This document shows, piece by piece, positions 6,722-15,492 of a stretch of 64,000 bases of DNA. Both the position numbers and the translations under genes were made by a program. Position 1 is the stretch's first letter. The number at the start of each line of letters is the position of its first letter. This DNA comes from Bradyrhizobium nivariense. Lineage in GTDB: Bacteria; Pseudomonadota; Alphaproteobacteria; Rhizobiales; Xanthobacteraceae. The notes beneath the pieces are model-generated. The model ran no database searches. It was not told the DNA's origin and was given only the letters and a program-made list of their open reading frames with translations. The stretch spans positions 124,001-188,000 of the forward strand of contig NZ_JARVWW010000002.1 of the NCBI RefSeq assembly GCF_029846715.1, given 5' to 3'.

Positions 6722-9229
6722 CTAGAACGTCACCCTCATCCCCGCATAGAATGCGCGCGGCCTTGCCGGGCTGAGCGAGCGCGGGTCGGTGAACTCGGCA
6801 CCGCCATTGGTGAAGTTGGGCACGGCTCCCGTGTCGAAGAACTGTCCGTAGGTCGCGTAGCGCTTGTCGAAGATGTTGGCGACCTTGCCGTAGAGCTGGA
6901 CGTTCCTGGTCACCTGGTAGGAGGTGTGGAGATTGAACACGGTATAGGACGGCAGCTTCGCATATTGATTGGACTCGTCGCCGACCAGATATTGGCTGGA
7001 GACGAACAGCGCGTTGCCACCGACCTTCCAGACGTCGGTGACGGCATAGTCGACGCCGACCTTGATGCGGTGGCGCGGGATGGCCGGGATCTGGTTGCCG
7101 GGCGAGACCTGGATGTTGCCGTCGGCGTCGGCGAACGGGCTGTTGGAGCCGATGGTCAATGCGTCGAGGAAGCGCGCGTCGACGAAGGCGTAGCTCGCCT
7201 GGAATTGAAGCGTCGGCGATTTGATGTTGATTTCGGCCTCAAGGCCCTGCCGCCGGGTGCGGCCGACATTGGAAAAATAGCCAAAGCCGGTGCGCCCGGG
7301 AACGGGGATGGCGACGATGTCGTCGTAGTTGGTGGCGCGGAAGCCGCCGAGCTTCCAGCCGAGCGTGCCGATGTTCAGCTCCCTGCTGCCGCGCAAGCCC
7401 GCTTCCACGGTCTTGGACACGACCTGTTTCAGCGGCGGATCGGAGACGAGAAACGCGGCGATGAGACAGGGACGGGTTGGATCGGAGCAGCCGAGCTCCA
7501 GCGGCGTCGGCGCGCGGTTGGCCTCGGAATAGCCGGCATAGGCCGTCAACTCCGGCGTGATCTTGTAGGTGCCGCCGATCACCGGATTGAAACGGGTGAA
7601 GGTGTGATCGCCGTTGAGATCGGCCCCGAGCTGATCCTCCAGGGTAATGCGCGCCACGTTGAAACGGCCGCCGCCCGTCACGGCAAACGCATCTGTGACG
7701 TTGAACGTGTCCATCGCGTACAGGCCGTTATATTGATTGACGGTCCGCAGCGAGACGGGACCGGCGACGGTGTCCGGCACGCCGGTCGGCCCCAGGAAGA
7801 GGCCGCTGCCACTGACGACGTAGTTTTCTCCAATCGTGCCGATCTCGGCGGTGGCGTTGTAGCGCGTGACGCTGGCGTCGTAAGTCGCGCCCATCACGAA
7901 GCGGTTGTCGTGGCCGAACAGTTGATCGGTGTTGGTGGCCTGCCCTGATACGCCGAAGGTGGTCGACCGTATCGAGCTCCGGTCGATCTCGCCGAAAATG
8001 GTCCCGGACGCGAAAGGATTGGCAAGCGGCAGGCCGTTCACGCCGTTTGCCGGTGTGGCGCCGTCGCCGAAGCAAAGAAGGCCGGCGAGCCCCGGATCGG
8101 TGCATTCCTGCGCGTCGGTCGGATTGCCATCGACGAGTTGCTGCTCGTAGCGGCGCACATGCGCGGTGCCTTCGAGCGTCCAGGTCGGCGTCGCATCGAC
8201 CTTGCCGGTCAGGTTGAGATAGCCGACGCGGTTGGAGGTGATCTGCGGTGTCGTGTAGGTCGCGCCCCAATATTTGTCGAGCAGCTGGGCCGGAACGGTG
8301 GCGCTGGCGCCGAAATCGTTTTTGGCGACTCCCATGTTGGCGTGGAATTCGCTGTCGCCGGCCTTGTAGCCGACATCGCCGTAGAAGCGCCGCACGTCCG
8401 ACTGGGAGAAATTGCGGAAGCCGTTGTCGTGCAGGCCTTCGAGCGCGGCATAGACGCCGTAGTTCTTGTCGACCGTCTTGCCCCATTGCGCCGAGCCCTG
8501 GATGCGGCCGAACGAGCCGCCCATGAGATCAAGCTCCGCCCCCTGATAGGTAAAACCGTCCTTCATTTGCAGATTGATCGCGCCGCCCAGCGCGTTGAGG
8601 CCGAAGACGGGGTTGTTGGTCACGAGCGTCACCGACCGGATCGCCGCGGTCGGGATCAGGTCCCAGTTGACGGCGTCGGAGAAGGCTTCGTTGATGCGCA
8701 CGCCATTCTGATACACCGCAAGGCCCTGTGGCGTACCCGTCACGGGCGAGGCGACGAAGCCGCGGAATTCGACATCCGGCTGAAACGGATTGCCTGTGAC
8801 CTCACTGATGTTGACGCCGGCGATGTTATCGCGGAGCGCGTCGGTGATGTTCAACGAGCCGGTGCGCTTGATCTGGCTTGCGTCGACGGCGTTGATCGCC
8901 GACGGAACCTTGTCGACGTCAAGACCTCTGCCGGTACCCGGCGCGGTCGGGTAGACGTAGAGGCGCGTCTTGGGGCCGGCTGATGACGGCGCCCCGACGC
9001 GCGCGACCGGGCGCGATGACGCGGTGCGCCGCGCCGTTGACGGCGGCGGCGCCGTCACTTCGACCGGCGGCAAATTCTGGACGTTGGTTTCCTCGTCCTG
9101 CGCGGCCCCCGCGGGGATCGCGAAGATCAACCCCGACACCAGCCCGGTCGAAACCGAGGCCATCACCAAACGACGCTTGAACCAAAGAGGCTTGAACCAA
9201 AGAGCCTTGAACCAACGAGCCTTGCCCAT
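6722..9229 (-). CDS. TonB-dependent outer membrane receptor
   Basis: An 835-residue receptor: signal region with an unusually long basic/aromatic n-segment (KARWFKALWFKPLWFKRR), a plug domain (VPSAINAVDASQIKRTGSLNITDAL, then NPVFGLNALGGAINLQMKDG) and a 22-strand barrel ending in FYAGMRVTF with the terminal Phe of outer-membrane proteins. Such receptors import metal chelates using the proton motive force. The substrate is not shown by sequence. Its position beside a two-component system and lanthanide-dependent dehydrogenase genes makes a lanthanide-chelate (LutH-like) role plausible, but iron or copper chelates are equally possible. Start chosen at 9229 (GAAGG upstream); an in-frame Met at 9244 is possible, and the frame to 9412 looks non-coding. 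Confidence 0.9.
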   Translation of the reverse strand: MGKARWFKALWFKPLWFKRRLVMASVSTGLVSGLIFAIPAGAAQDEETNVQNLPPVEVTAPPPSTARRTASSRPVARVGAPSSAGPKTRLYVYPTAPGTGRGLDVDKVPSAINAVDASQIKRTGSLNITDALRDNIAGVNISEVTGNPFQPDVEFRGFVASPVTGTPQGLAVYQNGVRINEAFSDAVNWDLIPTAAIRSVTLVTNNPVFGLNALGGAINLQMKDGFTYQGAELDLMGGSFGRIQGSAQWGKTVDKNYGVYAALEGLHDNGFRNFSQSDVRRFYGDVGYKAGDSEFHANMGVAKNDFGASATVPAQLLDKYWGATYTTPQITSNRVGYLNLTGKVDATPTWTLEGTAHVRRYEQQLVDGNPTDAQECTDPGLAGLLCFGDGATPANGVNGLPLANPFASGTIFGEIDRSSIRSTTFGVSGQATNTDQLFGHDNRFVMGATYDASVTRYNATAEIGTIGENYVVSGSGLFLGPTGVPDTVAGPVSLRTVNQYNGLYAMDTFNVTDAFAVTGGGRFNVARITLEDQLGADLNGDHTFTRFNPVIGGTYKITPELTAYAGYSEANRAPTPLELGCSDPTRPCLIAAFLVSDPPLKQVVSKTVEAGLRGSRELNIGTLGWKLGGFRATNYDDIVAIPVPGRTGFGYFSNVGRTRRQGLEAEINIKSPTLQFQASYAFVDARFLDALTIGSNSPFADADGNIQVSPGNQIPAIPRHRIKVGVDYAVTDVWKVGGNALFVSSQYLVGDESNQYAKLPSYTVFNLHTSYQVTRNVQLYGKVANIFDKRYATYGQFFDTGAVPNFTNGGAEFTDPRSLSPARPRAFYAGMRVTF
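9176..9220. repeat. Three tandem 15-bp units in the receptor signal-peptide region
   Basis: Three near-identical 15-bp units (consensus CTTGAACCAAAGAGC on the + strand) encode repeated Trp-Phe-Lys-x-Leu in the receptor's n-region. They look like replication-slippage copies that keep the frame. Confidence 0.85.
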
Positions 9230-9360
9230 CCCCAGCCTTCCCATCCGTGACCACCGGCTGTTTTGATCTTCGCCGGTTGGTCGAGAGGAGTGTAATCGGC
9301 AGCCGCCCACGCGCCAGCCACAAAAGGTCGGGCAATATCCGCACCCGTTTTCCCGACGAA

Positions 9361-9378
9361 ATCGGGAATTTTTCCCGA
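9361..9378 (-). terminator. Possible terminator of the histidine kinase gene
   Basis: TCGGGAA-TTT-TTCCCGA, a 7-bp stem, lies 50 bp past the kinase stop. On the minus strand it is followed by TTTCGT. It lies between the kinase and the receptor gene on the same strand, so it may separate their transcripts. Confidence 0.4.
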
Positions 9379-9388
9379 TGATTGAAAT

Positions 9389-9418
9389 CCGCTGCACACT
9401 TTTCCGGATCATGCTCTA
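9389..9418. repeat. Partial copy of a rhizobial palindromic repeat
   Basis: The block ending TTTTCCGGATCATGCTC matches one arm of the fuller copy at 54027-54074. This motif is widespread between genes in Bradyrhizobium and relatives. Confidence 0.6.
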
Positions 9419-9427
9419 GCGGCGCGA

Positions 9428-10786
9428 TCAGACCGCCACCGTCGGAACCAGCGCCTCGACGGTCAGACCGCCATCGCCGGAGACGACGTCGAGCGTGCCG
9501 CCGAGCGCCAGGATCCGCTCGCGCATGCCGACCAGGCCGAAGCCGAGCTTCTGGCCCGGCTCCATGCCGCGGCCGTTGTCGCTGACCCGCACCCGGGCGC
9601 AGCCGCGGCCGTCGCTCGCCGCCTGCGCCACCGGCTCGATGACGACATTGACCGAGGTCGCGCCGGCGTGGCGGAACACGTTGGTGAGCGCCTCCTGCAC
9701 GATGCGGTAGATGGTGAGGTCGGCGGTCTCCCCCGTGACGCCAAGCGCCGGCGAGATCACGGTCTCGATGGCGACATCGGGATGCGACTCCCGCCACAGC
9801 CGCGACAGCGATTCCAGCGCCTGGCGCAGGCCGAGCTCGGCAAGGCCGACAGGCCGCAGACGCTCCAGCACGCGGCGATTGAACTGCTGGAGCGCGTTGA
9901 TCTGCTCCAGCATGGCGCTGCCGTGTTTTCGCACGGCCTCGGCGCTCGGGGCGCCTCCGTCCGCCTGCTTCGCCAGCGCGCTGGCATGCGCGCGCAACGA
10001 GAACAGATACGGCCCGAACTCGTCATGGAGCTCGCGCGCGATCTCCTTGCGCTCGACGTCCTGGAGCGACACCGTTCGCTCGGCGAGGCGCCGCTTGTCC
10101 TCGACCGCCTCGCTGAGCGTTGCCGCAAGATGGTTGAGCTTGGTGCAGATCGCGGCGAGCTCCGGCGCGCCGCCCGGCGCGACGCGCGCCTGATAGCGCC
10201 CGTCTTCGAGCTCGGCCATCACATCCGCGAGGGACTTGAGCGGCGCCAGTGCCCGGCCGACCACATTCATCATCACCAGGAACAGCGCGAGCGCGATCAC
10301 CGAGCCGACCTCGAGCTGGGTCACGATGGCGTCCCAGATCTCGGCGATCTCGTCATCGGGATGGGAGGTGATCAGGAGCGAGCCCGGCTTGCCATGGATC
10401 GAGACGGGTACGCTCACCGCGGTCTGCTCGGGATGAACCAGGCTGACGAACCAGGCCGGCGGCCCGCGCGTGTCGTCATCGGCGTCGGTCCGGGGCTGCG
10501 TCAGCGGACTGCCGCCTTCGTCCCGAAGCGCGATGCTGACATGGCGCAGCCGGCTGAGATCGCGCGCGATCTGATTCAGCCTGGCGTCCGGATCGGGCGC
10601 CTCGTTGAGATCCGCAACGATCATCTCGATGAATTCGCGCGCGAGCCGGATCACGCTCTGGTCCTCGGCCTGCACGCGCGGCCCGGCTTCCGCGACCTGG
10701 CGGCCGATATTGACGGCGAGCCCCAGCGCCAGCAGCAGCGCCAGCAGCAGGTTGATGCGCCCGCGCAAGGATAGATTTTGCCACAT
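9428..10786 (-). CDS. Sensor histidine kinase, NarL/UhpB type
   Basis: A 452-residue membrane sensor. TM helices lie at about residues 11-27 and 158-177 and enclose a periplasmic domain of roughly 130 residues; a HAMP-like linker follows. The HisKA_3 box ERKEIARELHDEFGPYLFSL places the phosphorylated His at 254, and an HATPase_c domain ends the protein (SDNGRGMEPGQKLGFGLVGM). It autophosphorylates and should pass phosphate to a LuxR-type regulator, here the divergently encoded response regulator 142 bp away. Kinases of this class control PQQ-dependent alcohol oxidation in pseudomonads, and the location fits such a role. The signal sensed is unknown. Confidence 0.92.
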   Translation of the reverse strand: MWQNLSLRGRINLLLALLLALGLAVNIGRQVAEAGPRVQAEDQSVIRLAREFIEMIVADLNEAPDPDARLNQIARDLSRLRHVSIALRDEGGSPLTQPRTDADDDTRGPPAWFVSLVHPEQTAVSVPVSIHGKPGSLLITSHPDDEIAEIWDAIVTQLEVGSVIALALFLVMMNVVGRALAPLKSLADVMAELEDGRYQARVAPGGAPELAAICTKLNHLAATLSEAVEDKRRLAERTVSLQDVERKEIARELHDEFGPYLFSLRAHASALAKQADGGAPSAEAVRKHGSAMLEQINALQQFNRRVLERLRPVGLAELGLRQALESLSRLWRESHPDVAIETVISPALGVTGETADLTIYRIVQEALTNVFRHAGATSVNVVIEPVAQAASDGRGCARVRVSDNGRGMEPGQKLGFGLVGMRERILALGGTLDVVSGDGGLTVEALVPTVAV

Positions 10787-10928
10787 TGGTGTCGCCCGTG
10801 CCTCCGCGGGGGATCGCCCGCACCTGCCCGATGACGTTGACAGAGGCGAAGCGCCCGATATCTAATCGAAAGCGTACAGCAATCCCGGCCGGGCGCGAAA
10901 CAGGCCGGTGCTGTCGCGAGGAACGCCT

Positions 10929-11549
10929 ATGCGCATTTTGATCGTCGACGATCATCCCATCGTGGCTTCCGGCTGCCGTGCCGTGCTGGCCGACGAGGGC
11001 GAGATCGAGATTTTGGAGGCCGCCGACGCCGAAGACGGCGAGTGCGTCTTCATCGTCGAGCGCCCCGACCTCTCGATCATCGACATCAACCTGCCGACCG
11101 TGTCCGGCTTCGAGCTCGCGCGCCGCATCCTCGAGCGCGCGCCCGAGGCCCGCATCATCATGTTCAGCATGAACGACGACCCTGCTTTCGCCGCGCGTGC
11201 GATCGAGTGCGGCGCCAAGGGCTACGTCTCCAAGACCGGCGATCCCGACGATCTCGTCGAGGCGATCCGCACCGTCGGCAACGGCGGCACCTATCTGCCA
11301 AGCGCGATCGCGCGCAGCATCGCCTTTGCGGGACCCGCGCTGGCGCAAAGCCCGCTGTCGAAGCTGAACGCGCGCGAGATGGAGATCCTGCGGCTGCTCA
11401 GCGCCGGAAAGAGCCTTTCCGAGATCGCCTGGCTGGTGCAGTCGTCCTACAAGACTGTCGCCAACACTTCGTCCATCATGCGCCAGAAGCTCGGAGTGAA
11501 AACCTCTGTCGAGCTGGTGCGGCTGGCGATCGACAGCGGCGTGGCCTGA
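10929..11549 (+). CDS. LuxR/NarL-family response regulator
   Basis: A 206-residue regulator. The receiver domain has acidic residues D7 and D8 (LIVDDHP), the phospho-accepting D52 (IIDINLP) and K102 (YVSKTG). The C-terminal LuxR helix-turn-helix covers about residues 140-190 (LNAREMEILRLLSAGKSLSEIA, then YKTVANTSSIMRQKLGV). It is divergent from the sensor kinase gene, the standard partner arrangement. It probably activates nearby quinoprotein and formaldehyde genes by analogy with ExaE/AgmR-type regulators; this is inference. AGGAA precedes the ATG. S-formylglutathione hydrolase follows 70 bp downstream. Confidence 0.92.
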   Translation: MRILIVDDHPIVASGCRAVLADEGEIEILEAADAEDGECVFIVERPDLSIIDINLPTVSGFELARRILERAPEARIIMFSMNDDPAFAARAIECGAKGYVSKTGDPDDLVEAIRTVGNGGTYLPSAIARSIAFAGPALAQSPLSKLNAREMEILRLLSAGKSLSEIAWLVQSSYKTVANTSSIMRQKLGVKTSVELVRLAIDSGVA

Positions 11550-11619
11550 CGGCCGCCACGAATTCGGTCACACAAGCGTTGCAATCCTGATGTGGCTTGA
11601 TGCCACGGAGCATGACGGC

Positions 11620-12465
11620 ATGACGATCCAGACTGTCTCGACCAATACATCCTATGGCGGCGTGCAGGGCGTGTATCGCCATGCCAGCCAGGCGACCGGA
11701 ACCGACATGGTGTTCTCGGTCTATGTTCCCCCGCACGCGCAGGGCGCCAAGCTGCCCGTGGTCTGGTATCTCTCCGGCCTCACCTGCACGCACGCCAACG
11801 TCACCGAGAAGGGCGAATTCCGCAAAGCCTGCGCCGAGCTCGGCCTGATATTCGTCGCGCCCGACACCAGCCCGCGCGGGCCCGACGTGCCGGGCGATGC
11901 CAACAATTCCTATGATTTCGGCCTGGGCGCCGGCTTCTATGTCGACGCGACGGAAGCACCGTTTTCACGCAATTATCGCATGTGGAGCTACGTCACCGAC
12001 GAACTGCCAAAACTCGTGGCGGAGAACTTTCCAGTCGATGCCAAGCGGCAATCGGTGATGGGTCATTCGATGGGCGGCCACGGCGCGCTGACAGTCGCGC
12101 TGCGCAACCCACACCGTTTTCGCGCGGCCAGCGCCTTCGCCCCGATCGTGGCGCCGTCGCTTGTGCCCTGGGGCATCAAGGCGCTGACCGGCTATCTCGG
12201 CCCCAACAAGGATACCTGGCGCAGCCACGACACGGTGGCGCTGATCGAGGACGGCGCGAAGTTTTCGGGCTTCCTGGTCGACGTCGGCGAGGCCGATAAC
12301 TTTTTGAAGGAGCAGCTTCGTCCTGAACTGCTGCAGGCCGCCTGCGCCAAGGCCAACATCCCGCTGACGCTGCGGCGGCAGGCCGGATACGATCACAGCT
12401 ATTATTTCATCTCGACGTTCATGGGCGACCATCTGCATTGGCATGCGGAGAGATTGAAGGGGTGA
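11620..12465 (+). CDS. fghA: S-formylglutathione hydrolase
   Basis: A 281-residue cytoplasmic alpha/beta hydrolase that releases formate and glutathione from S-formylglutathione, the last step of glutathione-linked formaldehyde oxidation. The nucleophile S150 lies in GHSMGGHGAL; LSGLTCTHANVTEKGEF and APDTSPRG are family signatures, and GYDHSYYFISTF supplies the catalytic His. The length matches the family (about 280). The start at the Met of MTIQTVST is preferred over an in-frame Met ten codons upstream. The partner enzymes FrmA and Gfa are encoded 25 kb away at 37.3-39 kb, so the pathway is split between two loci in this window. Confidence 0.95.
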   Translation: MTIQTVSTNTSYGGVQGVYRHASQATGTDMVFSVYVPPHAQGAKLPVVWYLSGLTCTHANVTEKGEFRKACAELGLIFVAPDTSPRGPDVPGDANNSYDFGLGAGFYVDATEAPFSRNYRMWSYVTDELPKLVAENFPVDAKRQSVMGHSMGGHGALTVALRNPHRFRAASAFAPIVAPSLVPWGIKALTGYLGPNKDTWRSHDTVALIEDGAKFSGFLVDVGEADNFLKEQLRPELLQAACAKANIPLTLRRQAGYDHSYYFISTFMGDHLHWHAERLKG

Positions 12466-12473
12466 GTTTTCTT

Positions 12474-12510
12474 CCTTCTCCCCCTGTGGGAGAAGGTGGC
12501 GCGAAGCGCC
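12474..12510. repeat. Palindromic intergenic repeat
   Basis: CCTTCTCCC-CCTGT-GGGAGAAGG followed by GGCGC-GAA-GCGCC. It lies between convergent genes and may end transcription from both sides. Related CTCCCC/GGGGAG palindromes occur at 14376, 26311 and 56617. Confidence 0.6.
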
Positions 12511-12518
12511 GGATCAAC

Positions 12519-13019
12519 TCACGGCTTGCCGTAATTCGGCGCCAGCAACCGGTTGCGGATCAGATAGCTCATCGTGCGCGTCCAGGATTCATCCATGTTG
12601 CCGCGCATGTCGGCGCTGGCGGCCGTGATCATGGTGCCGGTCCTCACGTCGCGCAGGTAGATGTTCAGATTGATGATCAGGTTCGAGACCTTCTGCACCA
12701 TGCCGGTGATTTCCAACTCGGCACCTAACTGCCCGGCAAGCTTGAGGTCGCAGCCGCCGCAGGCCTGCAGATTGGCGTGATGGGCGGCGTCCCTGACCGG
12801 CGCGATGTCGAGCACCTGGAACCTGCCTGAATCCGTCAATTCCTTGCGCAGCTGCTCGCTGATGCGCACCAGCCGCGCCTCTTCAAGCTTGGAGCCATAG
12901 AACTCGCCGGGCAGGCTGGTGTCGATCAGTTCGAAATCGAACACCGCGAGTTTCGGCGGATCGGCAAACGCGACTGATGCCGTCAACAGCAAAGCCGCGA
13001 AACATATCAACGCTCGCAT
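12519..13019 (-). CDS. Secreted DUF3280/DUF2380-like protein
   Basis: A 166-residue periplasmic protein with a cleavable signal (MRALICFAALLLTASVAFA). The mature part begins DPPKLAVFDFELIDTSLPGEF and contains VLDIAPVRD, a Cys pair in QACGGCDLKLAGQLGAE, and VSNLIINLNIYLRDVRTG, a pattern I associate with the DUF3280/DUF2380 group of proteins near quinoprotein genes. Its role is unknown. It is divergent from the substrate-binding protein at 13148 and convergent with fghA. The Cys pair may be redox-active or bind metal. Confidence 0.75.
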   Translation of the reverse strand: MRALICFAALLLTASVAFADPPKLAVFDFELIDTSLPGEFYGSKLEEARLVRISEQLRKELTDSGRFQVLDIAPVRDAAHHANLQACGGCDLKLAGQLGAELEITGMVQKVSNLIINLNIYLRDVRTGTMITAASADMRGNMDESWTRTMSYLIRNRLLAPNYGKP

Positions 13020-13147
13020 GATCGTGATTCCAGGCCTCGCGCGCGCGAGGACGAAATGCGGGGTTGCAAGCCGGGCCAAATCGGTCATGCTTTAGCAGAG
13101 ACAATTCTCCACCGGCGGTCAAGCCAGGGAGAACATCTGGAGGAAAC

Positions 13148-14329
13148 ATGATCCGATGGTTGGTCGGCCTGATCGGCTTGGGTCTTGCTGCGACGAGCGC
13201 GCTCGCGGCCGATCCCGTCATGATCGGCGTCGGCTATCTCGGCATCGCCGGCACCAGATCGACGCTGTCGCTGGTCGAGCAGCCCGCGGACAATGACGGC
13301 GTTGCCGGCGCGCGGCTCGCGATCGAGGACAACAACACCACCGGCAAATTCCTCAACCAGCGATTTGCGCTGGAGGAGCGGCGTATCAAGGAGGGCGAGG
13401 ATGCCGTGCAGGCCGCGAACGACCTCGCCGCACGCAACGGCTTCGTCATCGCCGACCTGCCGGCCGACGCGCTGCTGAAAGTCGCCGACGCCCTGCGCGA
13501 GCGCGGCACGCTGCTGTTCAACGCTGGCGCGATCGACGAGCGGCTGCGCGAAGCCGATTGCCGCGCCAACGTCATCCACACCGCGCCGACGCGCGCGATG
13601 CTGGCCGATGCGCTCGGCCAATATCTGGTGTGGAAGCAGTGGAAGCGCTGGCTGCTCGTGGTCGGCTCGCATGACGAGGACAGGCTGTTCGCCGATGCGC
13701 TCAGGCGCACCGCGACGCGGTTCGGCGCCAAGATCGTGCAGGAGCGCAGCTTCGAGGACAAAGGCGGCGCGCGCCGCACCGACTCGGGCGTGACGCTGAT
13801 CCAGCGCCAGATGCCGGTGTTCACGCAACAGGCGCCGGCTTACGACGTGCTGGTCGCCGCCGACGAGAGCGAGGTGTTCGGCGCGTACCTGCCCTATCGC
13901 ACCTGGGATCCGCGGCCTGTCGCGGGCTCGGCCGGGCTCGTGCCGCGGAGCTGGGACGCAGCGCAGGACCAATGGGGCGCGATCCAGATGCAGAACCGCT
14001 TCGTCAAGCTGAACGCGCGGCGGATGACCGCGCTCGACATGCAGGCCTGGACCGCCGTGCGCATGATCGGCGAGGCCACCTCGCGCACCAATTCCGGCGA
14101 CGTCAGGAAGATCACAGATTTCATCAAGGGTCCGGATTTCTCGGTGGCCGCCTTCAAGGGCACAAAGCTGACCTTACGCGACTGGAACCTGCAGCTGCGC
14201 CAGCCGATCCTGCTGGTCGACGGCCGCATGGTGGTGTCGGTGTCGCCGCAGGAAGGATTCCTGCACCAGGTCTCCGAGCTCGACACGCTCGGCTATGACC
14301 GCCCGGAGAGCAAATGCAAGCTGAAATGA
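13148..14329 (+). CDS. PQQ-associated ABC-type branched-chain-like periplasmic binding protein
   Basis: A 393-residue exported protein (signal MIRWLVGLIGLGLAATSALA) of the periplasmic binding fold type I. Features are IGVGYLGIAGTRSTLSL, GARLAIEDNNTTGKFL and a central WKRWLLVVGSHDEDRLFADA. It corresponds to the binding protein found with PQQ-dependent dehydrogenases (TIGR03863-like, from memory). It heads a run with a beta-propeller, an ABC ATPase, a permease and a secreted protein, all on one strand with four-base overlaps from the propeller onward. The substrate is unknown; no permease of the branched-chain type is present, which is typical of this cluster. Confidence 0.88.
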   Translation: MIRWLVGLIGLGLAATSALAADPVMIGVGYLGIAGTRSTLSLVEQPADNDGVAGARLAIEDNNTTGKFLNQRFALEERRIKEGEDAVQAANDLAARNGFVIADLPADALLKVADALRERGTLLFNAGAIDERLREADCRANVIHTAPTRAMLADALGQYLVWKQWKRWLLVVGSHDEDRLFADALRRTATRFGAKIVQERSFEDKGGARRTDSGVTLIQRQMPVFTQQAPAYDVLVAADESEVFGAYLPYRTWDPRPVAGSAGLVPRSWDAAQDQWGAIQMQNRFVKLNARRMTALDMQAWTAVRMIGEATSRTNSGDVRKITDFIKGPDFSVAAFKGTKLTLRDWNLQLRQPILLVDGRMVVSVSPQEGFLHQVSELDTLGYDRPESKCKLK

Positions 14330-14375
14330 GTGTTTGCGACATGAGATCGAGCTGCGACCGCAACGGCGCTGTGCC

Positions 14376-14503
14376 CCCTCCCCCGCCTGCGGGGGAGGGT
14401 TGGGGAGAGGGTGTCTCCACAAGCGATAACCCCCTAGAGGAGAGAACCCTCACCCGCATCGCATCTTACGATGCGACGCGACCTCCCCCGCAAGCGGGGG
14501 AGG
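14376..14503. repeat. Mosaic of three palindromes
   Basis: CCCTCCCCCGC-CT-GCGGGGGAGGG (14376-14399), TCGCATC-TTAC-GATGCGA (14459-14476) and CCTCCCCCGC-AA-GCGGGGGAGG (14482-14503) lie in the gap before the propeller gene. This is a composite intergenic repeat rather than a gene, and it could modulate read-through from 13148 into the propeller operon. Confidence 0.75.
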
Positions 14504-14523
14504 TGAAACCAACCCGCAGCGGA

Positions 14524-15492
14524 ATGTTGCGCATGTGGCGTGTGGGGTTGCTGTCCGGACTGGCGCTGGCGGCGGCGCCCGCGCATGCGTTCATCGCCTA
14601 TGTCTCCAACGAGAAGAGCAACACGGTGTCGGTGATCGACACCGAGAGCTGGACGGTAACCAAGACCATCAAGGTCGGCCAGCGCCCGCGCGGCATCGAT
14701 TTCACGCGCGACGGCAAGTTCGTGATGGTTGCGGTCGGCGACGACGACACCATCCAGATGATCGACGCGAAGACGCAAAGCGTGGTGGACAGCCTGCCTT
14801 CCGGGCCCGACCCTGAATTGTTTGCCCAGGATGCCGCCGGCAAGATCCTCTATGTCGCCAACGAGAACGACAACACGGTGACCGTGATCGACCTCGAGAA
14901 GCGCGCGCGCCTTGGCGACATCCAGGTCGGCGTCGAGCCCGAGGGCATGACCATCAGCCCGGACGGCAAGACGCTGATCAACACGTCCGAGACCACCAAC
15001 ATGGCGCATTTCATCGACACATCGTCGCGCCAGATCGTCGCCAACGTGCTGGTCGATGCGCGGCCACGCTTTGCAGAATTCAAGCACGACGCGTCCGAAT
15101 TGTGGGTGTCCTCGGAGATCGGCGGCACCGTGTCGATCATCGACCCCGGAAAGCACGAGGTGACCGGCAAGATCAATTTCGAGATTCCGGGGTTGAGGAA
15201 AGAGGCCATCCAGCCCGTCGGCATCGGCATGACCCGGGACGACAAGACCGCCTTCATCGCGCTCGGTCCCGCCAACCGCGTCGCCGTGGTCGATACCGCC
15301 TCGCGCAAGGTGACGAAATATCTGCTGGTGGGACAGCGGGTCTGGCACATGGCGTTCACGCCGGACGAGAAATATCTGCTCACCACCAACGGCGTGTCGA
15401 ACGACGTCTCCGTCATCGACGTCGCCGCGCAAAAAGTGATCAAGACCATTCAGGTGGGCGAACTGCCCTGGGGCATCACGATCGCGCCATGA
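14524..15492 (+). CDS. PQQ-associated seven-bladed beta-propeller (YVTN) protein
   Basis: A 322-residue periplasmic protein with signal MLRMWRVGLLSGLALAAAPAHA. Repeated units of about 42 residues carry YVSNEKSNTVSVIDTESW, YVANENDNTVTVIDLEKR and TTNGVSNDVSVIDVAAQK, the YVTN beta-propeller signature. It matches the family of propellers encoded with PQQ-dependent catabolism genes (TIGR03866-like). Possible roles are scaffold or electron/cofactor delivery to quinoproteins; none is proven. Its stop overlaps the next start (ATGA at 15489). A second in-frame Met three codons in is an alternative start. Confidence 0.9.
   Translation: MLRMWRVGLLSGLALAAAPAHAFIAYVSNEKSNTVSVIDTESWTVTKTIKVGQRPRGIDFTRDGKFVMVAVGDDDTIQMIDAKTQSVVDSLPSGPDPELFAQDAAGKILYVANENDNTVTVIDLEKRARLGDIQVGVEPEGMTISPDGKTLINTSETTNMAHFIDTSSRQIVANVLVDARPRFAEFKHDASELWVSSEIGGTVSIIDPGKHEVTGKINFEIPGLRKEAIQPVGIGMTRDDKTAFIALGPANRVAVVDTASRKVTKYLLVGQRVWHMAFTPDEKYLLTTNGVSNDVSVIDVAAQKVIKTIQVGELPWGITIAP

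Noticed and set aside
6704..7948. 414-residue plus-strand frame
   Set aside because: Antisense shadow of the TonB receptor; no family similarity and no ribosome site.
9176..9220. CRISPR-like or satellite array
   Set aside because: Only three contiguous in-frame units without spacers, inside a coding region.
6722..9229. Naming the TonB receptor LutH
   Set aside because: Only position suggests lanthanide chelates; no diagnostic residues can be read without alignment.
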